DNA from: Coleofasciculus sp. FACHB-T130
GTDB taxonomy: Bacteria; Cyanobacteriota; Cyanobacteriia; Cyanobacteriales; FACHB-T130
NCBI RefSeq assembly: GCF_014695375.1
Contig: NZ_JACJOG010000028.1
Span: 62,001-126,000 of the forward strand
Direction of reading: 5' to 3'
Length of the DNA stretch: 64,000 nucleotides
In this document: in pieces, positions 45,615 through 56,100 of the stretch
Layout: every line of letters begins with the position of its first letter
Numbering within the stretch: position 1 is the first letter of the stretch
Made by a program: the position numbers and the translations under genes
The notes under the pieces: model-generated
What the model was told of the DNA's origin: nothing
Database searches by the model: none
The model's input: only the letters and a program-made list of their open reading frames with translations

Positions 45615-46538
45615 ATGTCAATAAATTTAGAAACCTTTCGCAAATCTCTGACTTATTCGGTGACGGCTGCTGTTTCTGATATTGTCAAAGACTTAAGGGA
45701 AATGGCAACCCTAGATAGAGCCTCGGAGGCAAAGCAAACAGAGTTTGGAAGTTTAGCAACCAAATGTGTTATTGGTGCGATTACTTCAATTGTTATAGCG
45801 TTCATTTTAATGATAGTTGTAGGAGAGATGGGAGATGGGCTTCAATTATTTGGAAATATTGTAACTATTTTATTATTGTTTGTTGGATTAGGATGTACGA
45901 TCGTAGCGATTTATGCAGGAATAAGGAGGAGTAAATATAGCCGATTAAATTTACCAAATCATCGCTATGCATTAACGGAAAAAATTTTGGAAATGCTGGA
46001 GCGAGATATGGATAAGGAAGCTAAGGTCAGTGTTCATTTAGATCTCAGTCCAGCCCATCAAAAATCTAAGCAGATTAAAACAGTTGCCCATCCCTCGAAA
46101 TCAGGATTTAAAATAGATATTTTCCAAGATGATTGGCTAAAAATGGAAGGACAATTTTTAGATAAAACTCGTTTTGTATTAACAACTTCTGAGCTAAATC
46201 AGACCGCTTATGGATGGAAAACTTCTAGAAGCGGCAAATCAAAATACAAAACGAAATCGAAAGCCAAGGGATTAGATATCAGTCTGGATTTAACTTATCC
46301 GCAACGACGGTACGGGGCAATCAAAGTTCTGAACAATGAAGCTGTGAATGCAGTAAAAATTCCAAAACTGACTAAGGTAAAACGGATGAGAGTGACGGAT
46401 AAGGGAATAAACTTAGTCGTGAAAATGCCACCTTCGATGCCTTGGAACGAAGAAACATTGTATCAAACTATCACGATGATGTTTCTCAGCCTGTATCAAG
46501 TTCTAAATTTAGCTCGGATGTTATCTAAGGCAAAGTAA
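45615..46538 (+). CDS. Two-helix membrane protein, hypothetical
   Basis: A 307-residue protein with two hydrophobic helices (about 53-72 and 79-102) after an N-terminal amphipathic region (TYSVTAAVSDIVKDLREMA). The remaining 200 residues are soluble and basic, beta-rich in the middle (YKTKSKAKGLDISLDLTYP) with a hydrophobic end (ETLYQTITMMFLSLYQVLNL). No known domain is recognised. It is the first of three plus-strand genes with gaps of 100 and 3 bases, so a cassette with the lipoprotein and the FHA protein is likely. AT-rich codon use is higher than that of neighbours. Confidence 0.75.
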   Translation: MSINLETFRKSLTYSVTAAVSDIVKDLREMATLDRASEAKQTEFGSLATKCVIGAITSIVIAFILMIVVGEMGDGLQLFGNIVTILLLFVGLGCTIVAIYAGIRRSKYSRLNLPNHRYALTEKILEMLERDMDKEAKVSVHLDLSPAHQKSKQIKTVAHPSKSGFKIDIFQDDWLKMEGQFLDKTRFVLTTSELNQTAYGWKTSRSGKSKYKTKSKAKGLDISLDLTYPQRRYGAIKVLNNEAVNAVKIPKLTKVKRMRVTDKGINLVVKMPPSMPWNEETLYQTITMMFLSLYQVLNLARMLSKAK

Positions 46539-46638
46539 GTAAAAGTAAAAACATATTTAGTCTGTTTGCAAAAATCCGGAACATTAATTATGCAAACTGT
46601 TACTAAATAAAGAAAGGATTTTGGTGGAAACTTGAACA

Positions 46639-47331
46639 ATGAATAACATGAATAAAACATTTTTTTCCGGCTTAGCTTTGGCAGCGGTAATCCTGCTAGG
46701 TTCTTGTAGTAATTCTGTTAAGCGGGCACCAGAAGTATCTACAACATCTAACCCGCAAACATCTCCAATTGCCCAAAATAATCCGTCAGCGGTGGCGACT
46801 AATACCGAGAAGATAAAATTTAAACAAGAGGGGGGTGCGGAAGATTTTGCCTTGAAACCAGAGGCGGATGGGGCTAAATACCTTGATGGGAAAGACAAAG
46901 AGTTAGCTCGATTTAATGTTGATGGTGGGGGGAAAGTAAAAATCAAGAATCCTGCCGATAAAGTTTTAGGCTACGTTGTAACCAAAGAGGGTTACTGGAA
47001 GATTGAGGATGCAGATCAAACAAAAGAATTGTATGTTTTGCGAAGACAGAATGATGGAGATTACAAGTTAGAAGATGCGACAGATAAAGAAATTTACAGA
47101 ATTAAAGCGCGAGATTACGGTTTTGAGGTTGAGTCACCGGATAAACAGTCGCTTTACAAGGTGAAAGTAAAGAATGGTAAAACTTCTCTGATCAATGCAG
47201 CCGACAAACCAGTTTTTTCTACAAAATCTCAGGTAAGCCCAATTGCGATCGCTAGCTTCGGATTCGACGTTTTAAGCAAAGAACAACAAGCCGCTTTAGC
47301 TTATGCAGTTAATCGTTCGGGAGGGAAATAA
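46639..47331 (+). CDS. Lipoprotein, hypothetical
   Basis: A 230-residue exported protein. The signal LALAAVILLGSC ends in a lipobox, so lipid attachment at the Cys at about residue 23 is predicted. A Ser/Thr/Asn-rich linker follows, then a beta-rich domain built of repeated short Lys/Asp/Tyr units (LYVLRRQNDGDYKLEDATDK, EIYRIKARDYGFEVESPDKQ, LYKVKVKNGK) that resemble a repeated two-strand module of about 20 residues. No family is recognised. The stop is 3 bases before the FHA gene start, a strong sign of coupled translation. Confidence 0.8.
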   Translation: MNNMNKTFFSGLALAAVILLGSCSNSVKRAPEVSTTSNPQTSPIAQNNPSAVATNTEKIKFKQEGGAEDFALKPEADGAKYLDGKDKELARFNVDGGGKVKIKNPADKVLGYVVTKEGYWKIEDADQTKELYVLRRQNDGDYKLEDATDKEIYRIKARDYGFEVESPDKQSLYKVKVKNGKTSLINAADKPVFSTKSQVSPIAIASFGFDVLSKEQQAALAYAVNRSGGK

Positions 47332-47334
47332 TCC

Positions 47335-47988
47335 TTGCAAATTCAACTGAGTTGGATAGATCTAGCCACCGGCGAAAGACGAGAACCCATGTTAGAAACG
47401 CCTGTCGCCTTGGGTCGAGAATTTGCCTCAATGCCGCAGGAAATTGATGGTAATCGGGTTGCTAGAATTGTGCTAGCCAACGAGCAAGTGGCTGAATACC
47501 ATGCTCTAATTGATGTAGCGAATGGCGAGTTAATCGTAGTCGATCAAAATAGCAGTACTGGCACCTTAATTAACAGCGTCCGGTTGCCCAGTAGTACGCT
47601 AATAGATGGCGATCGCTTGCAAATTGGCCCCTACGAAATTCAACTCAATCCCAGCAGCAGTCAGGCTACCAGTTCATCGGGGATGGCTGCAAGTGGAGAA
47701 TGCGATCGCATGGTGGGATTTCTCTTCAAACGTCGCTGCGGACGCACTACAAACATTGGCTGTCCTTATTGTAGTTACCCAGATAATAACCCCTATTACT
47801 ACGATTATTCCTATTACTCTGGATATGGTAACTACAATCGCGGTTATTGGGGCAGCAACTACTATGACAACCGCGATCGCTATGATTATGACCCGGAAAC
47901 TGGCAATGTCGATTTCACCGAAGCAGACAATATGAGTCTAGAAGGAGAAATGGATGCCGATTTTGAGATGGATATGGGGGCAAGTTAA
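47335..47988 (+). CDS. FHA-domain protein with Cys and Tyr-rich tail
   Basis: A 217-residue protein starting with TTG, three bases after the lipoprotein stop. Residues 20-105 are an FHA domain (VALGREFA, VAEYHALIDV, VVDQNSSTGTLINS), which binds phosphothreonine peptides. A Ser-rich linker then leads to a Cys cluster (CGRTTNIGCPYC) and a stretch about 50 residues long very rich in Tyr, Asn, Gly and Asp. The last 40 residues are acidic. The FHA module could read the Ser/Thr kinases of this window, but no direct link is shown. The order membrane protein, lipoprotein, FHA protein suggests a phospho-regulated envelope system. Confidence 0.87.
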   Translation: MQIQLSWIDLATGERREPMLETPVALGREFASMPQEIDGNRVARIVLANEQVAEYHALIDVANGELIVVDQNSSTGTLINSVRLPSSTLIDGDRLQIGPYEIQLNPSSSQATSSSGMAASGECDRMVGFLFKRRCGRTTNIGCPYCSYPDNNPYYYDYSYYSGYGNYNRGYWGSNYYDNRDRYDYDPETGNVDFTEADNMSLEGEMDADFEMDMGAS

Positions 47989-48016
47989 ATTTTTAACGCA
48001 GAAGTACGCCAAGGAT

Positions 48017-48066
48017 AACGCAAAGGAACGCTAAGAAAAAAGGATTCCTTAGCGTTCCTTTGCGTT
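48017..48066. repeat. 19-bp perfect inverted repeat
   Basis: AACGCAAAGGAACGCTAAG (48017-48035) is the exact complement of CTTAGCGTTCCTTTGCGTT (48048-48066), with a 12-base loop. It follows the FHA gene by 29 bases and precedes the next gene by 35. It can act as terminator and belongs to the same word family as the 18573 repeat. Confidence 0.8.
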
Positions 48067-48100
48067 TACCTTTGTATTCTTTGCGTTGAAAACTCCGAAA

Positions 48101-49156
48101 ATGTCAACTTGGTTAATTTATGCTTTGGGAGGCGGTTGGGGACATCTTACCCGTAGCTTATCTCTCGGACGAATGGCTACCCGTTACCATAACGTCAAAA
48201 TTCTTACGAATAGCCCTTATGCAACTTACTTGCGCGGGGAAGATTGCGATGTGCAAATCATTGCACCTGACGCTGGTTTTGGGGCGACTTGCGAACAAGT
48301 GCGGGATGTTTTATTAAACACCCGGTACGACTGTTTAATTGTCGATACTTTTCCTCGCGGGTTGGGTGGTGAGTTGGCAGATATTTTGCCCCAGTTAAAA
48401 CACATCCCCCGAATTTTAATTCACCGCGATATCAGCCCAGTTTATATTCACCGCTTCGCGTTGCGCTCTTTTGTTAAAGAAAACTTCGATGCGATTATTG
48501 TGCCGGGAGAAGGAGAAGATTCACTGCTAGCAGATTTACCAATTGTGCGTTACACCAGTCCCTGGCTAATTCGCAATGCTGAGGAACTGCCAGATAGAAT
48601 GAAGGCGCGATCGCTACTAGGTTTTGATGCATTGTGTCATAAACCTGGCAACTGTAAATCGCAGCTATACAAACAAAGTCCACCTGCGGGGGTTAGAAAA
48701 AAGATTATCCTCGTCTGTGCCGCCGGACAAGCTTCCGAATTATCTTTCTTTAGTCAGTTATCAACTTACCTGAATGCAGCGTTTCCAGACGCAGCGGTGC
48801 GTGTCTTAGCACCTGTCTGTCCAGATGGATGTCCGCCGCAGTTGTGGGTGTCTCACTCGCCAGGAATCGAATGCCTCCTAGCGGCTGATGTCGTTGTCGG
48901 CGGCGCTGGTTATAACACGGTTTATGAATGTGCTGCGGTGGGCGTCCCGTTAGTCGCTTTTGCCTTTAAGCGACTATATGACCGTCAAAAAGTTAGGGCT
49001 TTACGATGCGCCTACTGTGTTGAAGAGATTGAGGACGCGATCGCAACTGTGGCAATGCTGCAAAATCAGGTATCTAGTCGCCCTTTAGATTATCGCCCTC
49101 TCGATTATCCGAATGGTGCTGTGGAAGCAGTTCGGCTAATTGAGCAATTTACCTAA
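48101..49156 (+). CDS. MurG/GT28-like glycosyltransferase
   Basis: A 351-residue GT-B fold enzyme. It opens with STWLIYALGGGWGHLTRSLS, the Gly-rich acceptor loop of MurG-like and related enzymes, and later has VVVGGAGYNTVYECAAVGVP, the nucleotide-sugar binding segment. ATG 48101 is used; a TTG at 48086 would add five residues and overlaps the inverted repeat. Two conserved Cys pairs occur (CHKPGNC, CPDGCPP). Sugar and acceptor are unknown. It is separated from the FHA cassette by the inverted repeat. Confidence 0.82.
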   Translation: MSTWLIYALGGGWGHLTRSLSLGRMATRYHNVKILTNSPYATYLRGEDCDVQIIAPDAGFGATCEQVRDVLLNTRYDCLIVDTFPRGLGGELADILPQLKHIPRILIHRDISPVYIHRFALRSFVKENFDAIIVPGEGEDSLLADLPIVRYTSPWLIRNAEELPDRMKARSLLGFDALCHKPGNCKSQLYKQSPPAGVRKKIILVCAAGQASELSFFSQLSTYLNAAFPDAAVRVLAPVCPDGCPPQLWVSHSPGIECLLAADVVVGGAGYNTVYECAAVGVPLVAFAFKRLYDRQKVRALRCAYCVEEIEDAIATVAMLQNQVSSRPLDYRPLDYPNGAVEAVRLIEQFT

Positions 49157-49415
49157 ACGCACAGATTTTCATTATAAAAAAATACCATAAAAAAATGATT
49201 TATACAAGCTGTTTCAGAAATTCAAAGCCAAAAAAAGCTTCGTAAAAAGATGATTAAAGTTCATTTTTAAGTAAGATCCAGTTCTGTTTGCCATAACCCG
49301 ATGATGAAGCTACTCAGTATCGCTGTACACCTTTTTTTGATAAACCTTAAGTTAGATGAAGTTTCTGGCAGTTGTAGCAAACTGGGTAATAAATAACCAT
49401 AAACCATTAACAACC

Positions 49416-49583
49416 ATGAAAACTAACGAAGCAACCAATCGTGGGGCTGCTACTGAGCAAGGTGAAGCCAAACAGGAGCTGAATCAAAAAACCTCTAAGC
49501 AATTTATTATCAGTACGACGATCGGAGTATTAACAATTCTCGGTGTTGCAGCAAGTTATTATTTCGGATTGATCGGTTCTTAA
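49416..49583 (+). CDS. Small single-helix membrane protein
   Basis: A 55-residue peptide from ATG 49416: a Glu/Gln/Asn-rich hydrophilic half followed by one hydrophobic helix (FIISTTIGVLTILGVAASYYF) ending GLIGS. No family is recognised. A start at 49356 would add 20 residues and is less likely. No good Shine-Dalgarno precedes either start, so this call is tentative. Helix composition and the clean stop support a real product. Confidence 0.5.
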   Translation: MKTNEATNRGAATEQGEAKQELNQKTSKQFIISTTIGVLTILGVAASYYFGLIGS

Positions 49584-49634
49584 TGCGATTGAGGAAGGCC
49601 GATTAAATAGATTAAACTCATTCACATTTTGCTG

Positions 49635-49675
49635 GGGGCATGGCATTTTCTAGAGGCATGGTAGTGCCATGCCCC
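49635..49675. repeat. GGGGCATGGCA palindromic repeat
   Basis: GGGGCATGGCA (49635-49645) pairs exactly with TGCCATGCCCC (49665-49675), with a 19-base loop. Such elements are common between cyanobacterial genes. It lies 50 bases after the small gene and 36 before the trmFO stop. Confidence 0.7.
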
Positions 49676-49711
49676 TACGCAAGAATGGGAGGTTAATCAA
49701 TCTCCCTTTTT

Positions 49712-51112
49712 TTATTCAATGGAAGCACTTGTTGCTTCTCGTTCCAGGCTTAGCTTGGGAACGAGCAAATTAGCCGCAGCTTTCCAACTCGCTAAATCGG
49801 CAAAAGAGCGATCGCGATAAACTCCATATCGCTCTTGCTTATTGCGAATCCGAGTCGGGAGTTCCGGCAAAATTCCGAAATTAGGTGGCATTGGTTGAAA
49901 ATGCTTTGATGACGCCGAACTAATAAATTCAAACAACGCCCCCATCATCGTCGTTCCTGGTAGCGTTAGCGGATCTTTGCCCAAAGCCAGCCGCGCCGCA
50001 TTCGTCCCTGCCAGCCAGCCACCCGCCGCCGCTGCTGTATAGCCCTCAGTCCCCACCAATTGCCCCGCCGCAAGCAACGTGGCGCGTTTGTGGAATTGCA
50101 AAGAAGGCTTTAACAGTTGGGGCGCATTAATAAACGTGTTGCGGTGCATCACACCCAGCCGCACAAACTCAGCATTTTCCAACCCTGGAATCAACCCAAA
50201 CACTCTCTTTTGTTCGCCCCAGCGCAAATTCGTCTGAAATCCGACTAGATTCCACAACTGTCCCGCCTTATCTTCTTGGCGCAACTGCACCACCGCATAA
50301 GGACGTTGCGACTGATTTTCTGGGGCGCGGAAATCCCCTTTGCGGGCATCAAACAAGCCCACCGGCTTCAACGGGCCATAACGCATCGTATCTTCCCCCC
50401 GCTGCGCCAGTTCTTCAATCGGCAGACAAGCTTCAAAAAACTTAGCCGTTTCCCGCTCAAAGTCTTTCAGTTCCGTTTGTTCAGCCTTACAAAGTTCCTG
50501 CCTAAAGTGGAGATATTGCTCCCGATTCATCGGGCAATTGAGATAAGCCGCATCTCCCTTGTCGTAACGAGAAGCCAAGAAAGCCACATCCCGGTTAATC
50601 GATTCTCCCACCACAATCGGGCTGGCGGCATCGAAAAAGCTCATGTATTCCATACCCGTGAACTGCTGCAAATCTTCAGCCAAATCGGGACTGGTTAGCG
50701 GGCCACTGGTGAGGACGACAATGCCTTCTGTGGGGATTTGGCGCAATTCACCGCGTCGTAACTCAATTAGGGGATGATTCGCGAGGATTTCTGTCAATTC
50801 GCGGCTAAATACGCCCCTATCCACCGCCAAGGCACCCCCAGCGGGAACCGCGTGTTCGTCGGCTTTACTAATAATCATTGAGCCAAGACGACGCAATTCT
50901 TCATGCAAAAGACCGGCTGCGCGATCGCTCGACATTGCTCCAAAGGAATTACTGCACACCAGTTCTGCCAGGTGTTCGGAGTGATGGGCGGGGCTAAACC
51001 GCAGCGGTCGCATTTCGTGCAGCACTACCGGCACACCCGCATTCGCAATTTGCCACGCCGCTTCCGTCCCCGCTAAACCACCACCTATCACCTGAATCGG
51101 CTGTTTTTCCAT
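49712..51112 (-). CDS. trmFO: FADH2-dependent tRNA m5U54 methyltransferase TrmFO
   Basis: TrmFO methylates U54 of tRNA using methylenetetrahydrofolate and FADH2. The 466-residue protein has the dinucleotide motif [13 protein letters not shown] at the start, [20 protein letters not shown] with the conserved Cys, and [20 protein letters not shown] towards the C-terminus. Length and order fit the family closely. It is the first of two minus-strand genes with the site-2 protease upstream; the gap of 148 bases argues against an operon. Start at ATG 51112. Confidence 0.96.
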   Translation of the reverse strand: MEKQPIQVIGGGLAGTEAAWQIANAGVPVVLHEMRPLRFSPAHHSEHLAELVCSNSFGAMSSDRAAGLLHEELRRLGSMIISKADEHAVPAGGALAVDRGVFSRELTEILANHPLIELRRGELRQIPTEGIVVLTSGPLTSPDLAEDLQQFTGMEYMSFFDAASPIVVGESINRDVAFLASRYDKGDAAYLNCPMNREQYLHFRQELCKAEQTELKDFERETAKFFEACLPIEELAQRGEDTMRYGPLKPVGLFDARKGDFRAPENQSQRPYAVVQLRQEDKAGQLWNLVGFQTNLRWGEQKRVFGLIPGLENAEFVRLGVMHRNTFINAPQLLKPSLQFHKRATLLAAGQLVGTEGYTAAAAGGWLAGTNAARLALGKDPLTLPGTTMMGALFEFISSASSKHFQPMPPNFGILPELPTRIRNKQERYGVYRDRSFADLASWKAAANLLVPKLSLEREATSASIE

Positions 51113-51260
51113 TGTTCTTATTCCTTTGCGAATGGCTAATGAGAGTGATGAGTTCCAAGAAAATTCTTGGATTCACAACTCATAACTCAGACACGATTAA
51201 TCGCGTCTCCCCTTAAAACTTTTTACCAATGCCCAATTACCTTTTACTCAATTATCTGAA

Positions 51261-52760
51261 TCAAACCTTCAACAACTGCGCGAGATTTCCTGGCACTGGC
51301 AATAGAATGCTCACTAAAAGCGCCAAAACTAACAATCCCCAGAAATCGCGCTTGTTGTCAAGTTCGCTCACATCATTCAGCGCCGGTTCATCAGAAACTG
51401 GCATCAAGAATAAGAATATTGCCCAAATAAACAAATCTGGCTGAACTAAAGACAATCCCAGCATCAGCAGTCTGCTAATTTGACCAATCATCGCCCCATT
51501 TCGTTGCCCAAACATGGCATGGACAATGTGACCGCCATCCAGATGTCCTACCGGCATCAACTTAAACGCTGTCCAGATAAAACCGATATAAGCCGCCACT
51601 CCCACTGGGTGAAGCTTGATTGCCGTGTTTGCTGTCAGTTCAGATCCCAGGGCCCCTTTACTTAGCAAAGTTAATAACAGGGAAAACCGGGGATTCAAAG
51701 AAGTGAAGTTTAAGATACTCGACTGCTCCGACACAGCAACCACATCCGAGTGCGCTAATCCCCAAAACAATAGCGGTAACGTCACCAAAAAACCAGCAAC
51801 GGAACTAGCAATGCCCAAATCGAATAACGCTTTGCGACTGGGTACGGGCGATCGCCGCCCAATGAACGCTCCAAATGTGCCCAAGAAAAAAGGAACGGGG
51901 ATAAAGTAAGGCAGCGTGGTGCGAATTTTGTAATATTGGGCACTCAGGTAATGACCGAGTTCGTGGATGCCTAAGATAGCCACCAATGCCAAAGCATAGG
52001 GCAGTCCTTTTAACAGCAAAGCTGGGTTAGATTGCAGTGCGGCGTTAGAAACTTCTGAAATTTCCACCCCGACTAAAGTAGTGGTAAACAAAGTTACGAG
52101 CAGCAGCCCTAAGGCTAAAGCCGGTCGTTTTAAAGGTTCGGTTTGCTGCTGTGCCTGCGAGTGAGCTTGGGGATTGGGAACCAGCGCAAAGAACGGACTC
52201 CCATTCAAACCTTCTTGAAAGACAACAAAGAAGCGATCGCCAAATAATTTCTCAATATTCTCCCGAATTGTCTGGTACGCCACCTCCGGATTCGTTCGCA
52301 ACTTCCCGCGACAAATCACCGCTTGGGGTCGGTAATCGATGTTTTGGAGGTAATAGATAGACCAGGGAAAGCAATTGCGAAGATTTGTTTCCTCCGTTTT
52401 ATCAATCGGACGGACGGTACTCCCTGCATCGCCCGCAGAAACAGGCTGTACCTCAGATGGATTCTGAGCTTGTTCCGCCACCATTTCTTGCGGTTTTGGC
52501 GGCGGGGTAAAATCTCGACGCCCCCACTGAATCAGCAGCCAGTACAATATCGGGCAAATGATAAACGGGGCAATCTCCAAAGCTGGCGGCATTCGCTTAT
52601 CTTCACCGTAGACCAAAATCCAGGCACTCCAAATGAATGCCGGTGTCATCATCACCATCCACAAAAGCCAGATTGGGGTTCGGGTGATGCTGGCAACACT
52701 GCGCTTCACGATGAAGTAAGTAAACAGTCCTAGTAACAGTAGGAGCAACCAGAGTTCCAT
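51261..52760 (-). CDS. Site-2 protease family membrane protein (EGY-like)
   Basis: A 499-residue intramembrane metalloprotease. Two hydrophobic helices near the N-terminus (about 1-17 and 33-50) are followed by a soluble stretch (about 80-210), then at least six helices. The metal motif HELGH (266-270) and the late LDGGHI segment are present. A Pro/Glu/Gln-rich stretch lies near 90-120. It resembles plastid EGY1/EGY2 proteases needed for chloroplast development and their cyanobacterial homologues. Substrates are unknown. The downstream neighbour trmFO is unrelated. Confidence 0.9.
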   Translation of the reverse strand: MELWLLLLLLGLFTYFIVKRSVASITRTPIWLLWMVMMTPAFIWSAWILVYGEDKRMPPALEIAPFIICPILYWLLIQWGRRDFTPPPKPQEMVAEQAQNPSEVQPVSAGDAGSTVRPIDKTEETNLRNCFPWSIYYLQNIDYRPQAVICRGKLRTNPEVAYQTIRENIEKLFGDRFFVVFQEGLNGSPFFALVPNPQAHSQAQQQTEPLKRPALALGLLLVTLFTTTLVGVEISEVSNAALQSNPALLLKGLPYALALVAILGIHELGHYLSAQYYKIRTTLPYFIPVPFFLGTFGAFIGRRSPVPSRKALFDLGIASSVAGFLVTLPLLFWGLAHSDVVAVSEQSSILNFTSLNPRFSLLLTLLSKGALGSELTANTAIKLHPVGVAAYIGFIWTAFKLMPVGHLDGGHIVHAMFGQRNGAMIGQISRLLMLGLSLVQPDLFIWAIFLFLMPVSDEPALNDVSELDNKRDFWGLLVLALLVSILLPVPGNLAQLLKV

Positions 52761-53135
52761 GATCTAAATCTGAATTGGTCTACAGGAGAATTAACTGGCT
52801 AGCAATTAGCCATTCCAGATTGGCAATTAACGTGCCAGCCAATTGCTTAAAAGAGCAAAGTGCAAGCAGATTCTCCAGAATACAGCGCCACCATCCCGAC
52901 TTATAACCCCTCGAAGGAACAGCCGCATCCAGCACGTAAAACTTCAACTGGCTGTTCTTATCCTTAACACCATTTGTGCATCTCCACCCAATCGGGACAC
53001 ATCGGATGGAACACCCCATTTCATTGTAGAAAACCCAGGGGATATCCCGACCGATTGTTTTGAAGGTTTGCCAAAAACAAAGTCGGGAGTCGCTAGATTT
53101 TATTTATTCTTTGCGACCGATTCTCCCTCACCCCT
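52761..53135. other. Intergenic region between site-2 protease and histidine kinase
   Basis: About 375 bases. TGGCTAGCAATTAGCCA near 52796 is a small hairpin, and the sequence has more degenerate repeats. Open frames of 79 and 106 codons across this region lack start signals and recognisable content, so I call none. No strong promoter is visible by eye. Confidence 0.5.
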
Positions 53136-56100
53136 TCACTTTGGATTTTGGGCTAGAAGATAAACCACGAATACCGTTCCCGCATCTACCTCTGAATGGA
53201 AGCTAATCGTGCCGCCATGCATCTCCACCAACTGGCGAGTTAAAGCCAATCCCAACCCAGTCCCTTCGTGCTGCCGATGCAGAGAGCTATCAATTTGTTG
53301 AAACGCCTCAAACAAAAGATGCTGTTTCTCCATCGGAATCCCAATTCCCGTGTCTGCCACCTCAATCATCGCCTGGTTACTTTCACACTGCATCCGCAGC
53401 CATACCTCACCCCCTGGTGGTGTGAACTTTACCGCATTCGAGAGTAGATTCAGCAAGATTTGCCGCACGCGCCGTTCATCCCCCCAAAATTCATCGGCGG
53501 GAGGCAACTCAGCGAAATCCCCTGTTAGCTTCACCTGTTGGACTTGAGCCTTTTCTTGCAGCAGTTCCAAACTTTCAATCCCTACCTGACGCAGAGAAAA
53601 CTGACTGAGGGTTAAAGACGCCTTACCGGATTCAATCTTAGATAAATCGAGAATATCGTTAATCAGCTGCAACAGGTGCTGTCCGCTATTGTGAATAATC
53701 TTGAGATATTCTTTCTGTTTTCCGCTCAGTTCGCCAAAATACGGTTGCATTAAAGCGGAGGACATCCCAATCACAGATGTGAGCGGTGTCCGCAATTCAT
53801 GACTCATGGTTGCTAGAAACTCAGTTTTCGCCTGAGAAGCTGCATTCGCAGCAGTCAAGGCATCTTGCAACTGCTCGGTTCTCAGAGATAGCGCCTGCTT
53901 CGTCTCCACTAGCTCCGTAATTTCACGGAAAGTCCCCAAGCAAGCATAAACCTCACCATTAGAGTGCTTCAACGGCACTCTGGAAGTGTCGAAGTGGTGA
54001 ATCCCATCTGGGAAAACTAGGGTTTCCTGTTCGTGTAGCGTTTCTCCCGATTCAAAAACCCGCAAATTTTGTTTGGCAAACGACTTAGCAATCAGAGGCG
54101 GGAAGCATTCTAGAATCGACCGATCCTGAACGGCATATCGGTTGTCAAACCCCATCCTTTGAGCAAAAGCATGATTGCAAAAGCGCAGACGCAGATTCTC
54201 GCGCTCGACCACAAAAATGTAGTCTGGGTGAGCATCAAAGAAACTTTCCAGCTCAGCGGTGCGTTCTCGTACCAAGGCTTCTAGGGTTTGGTTTTGCGCC
54301 TGAATTTGTTGGTAAAGGGTTGCTTGGTAGATAGCGATCGCTAGTTGGTCGGCAACGGTCGTGATAAATCTTAACTCCGACTCGTGCCAGTAACGGGGAA
54401 ATTGATCCTGAGCGAAGGTTAAGCAGCCCCAAATCTTTTGCTGTCGGTGAATTGGCACCATTAACCAAGCGCCCGGATATTTTGCCGCCAAAGAGCGATT
54501 CATCGGGTCATCCACTAAGCGCGTATCGCTCACCTGGACAACCTGTAGATTTCGCAGCGTTCTGGAACAACAGTTTTTTTGATCGGGAACGATCAAGTTC
54601 ATGGCTGTGAGGATATCAGCATGAGCGCGATATTCAGTCAGCGGCTTCCAACACTGCTGTTCCTCTAAATACTGAAAAATCAAACATCGATCTGCCACCA
54701 AAAGATGACCCAGTTCCAGCGTCACCGTTTCAAAGATATGAGACAGTTCTAAAGAAGCCCGGATTTGGGCAACCAGCCGATTTAATAGCGCCGCATGAGT
54801 AATTCGTTCCTCCGCTTGCTGGTAAAGCGTCGCCAGGTTGTGTCCTCGCTCTACCAATTGCAGCGCCAGATGCAGTAATTGCCGCTCTCCCGGTTGCCAC
54901 TCCCGCTTCTCATCCCATTGCTCAAGCAGTAGCAAACCAACCAGTCCAGACGCACCGTGTAGAGATGCCATCTCTCGCGGCTCGATTTTCTGCGGGTGTG
55001 TATGCAACCAGGTCAAAAAGATAGATTCGGCAGCCGTTGAGCCAATGTTTCGCTCAGTTGCCCAAGGATTGCCCTGATGATGTTTGAGAAGGCACTGTTC
55101 GATGTTTGCCCATTCAGGATCGTGAGTTTGCCGAGCCGAAAGGGGGATAGATGAATCGTGGGCGATCGCACTCCACAAGGTACGCTCATCTTTGGCGCTA
55201 TAGAACGCAATTAAACACCGACTAACCCCAAAAGTCTCTTGAATCAACACCGCCGAACGCTGCAAAATTACCTGCGCTCCCTGGCTTGACCAGCTAATTC
55301 GTAGCAGTTCTTGGAGTAACTTTTCTGGCTGTTGCCAACTCGGCACTACAGCCTGGGGAATGGGGGGTTGGACAAGGTGCGCCTGGATTCCCGGCTCCCT
55401 CAACAAGGCTGTTTTAATCTGAATGTCGGTTGTAGGGTTGCCGATTAAACTCGCCCCAGCACTGCTACAAGCATTTGTATCTGCTTTTTCTGGAGTCTGA
55501 GTGCTAATTTGACTGGTTAAGATAGCACTCACCAGCGTTGATGTGAATTCGCTCTGCAAAGCTGGGAGATTGGGTTGAGGGAACCAATCGGCAATGGCTC
55601 GCTCGAAAAGAGGGGAGATTTCTGGGGTTAAGTGCAACCCGCGAGAAATTTCGGCGCAAATACTGCCCACAATCGCCGGATCGAAGCCAAAACACAGCTC
55701 GTAATGATTGGCGTTTAGTTCAGAATTCTCAGTGGTTTTGTAGCTGTGCAACATCACATTGAAGCGATCGCCCAGTCCCAAAATTACCAACGAGGGCACC
55801 TTGCTTTGAGTCTCTGGAGTTGAGCTAAGGGTTCGAGTTAACTTCCGCAGCTTCAACGAACAAGGCAACCATCTGTGTTGATTCTCACATTTATTCTCGC
55901 AATGGGTTGCTGATGGCTTCCCCATTGCCAGATTCAAAAAACAGTTGGGCGGGGTCAGCAGCTCTGGCAAGCCCAAAGCACCTGCTTCTGGGGATGCATA
56001 CCCGCACCGCGCTCCTTTTGATTGTCTCTCCGGGCACAGGTCGCTCGGAGTAAAATCAGACTTACCCCCGGCGATGAGTACCACTCTGGAATCTGGTTGT

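Noticed and set aside
52780-53163. Open frames of 79 (minus) and 106 (plus) codons after the large kinase
   Set aside because: They overlap one another on opposite strands, lack start signals and have biased composition that looks random.
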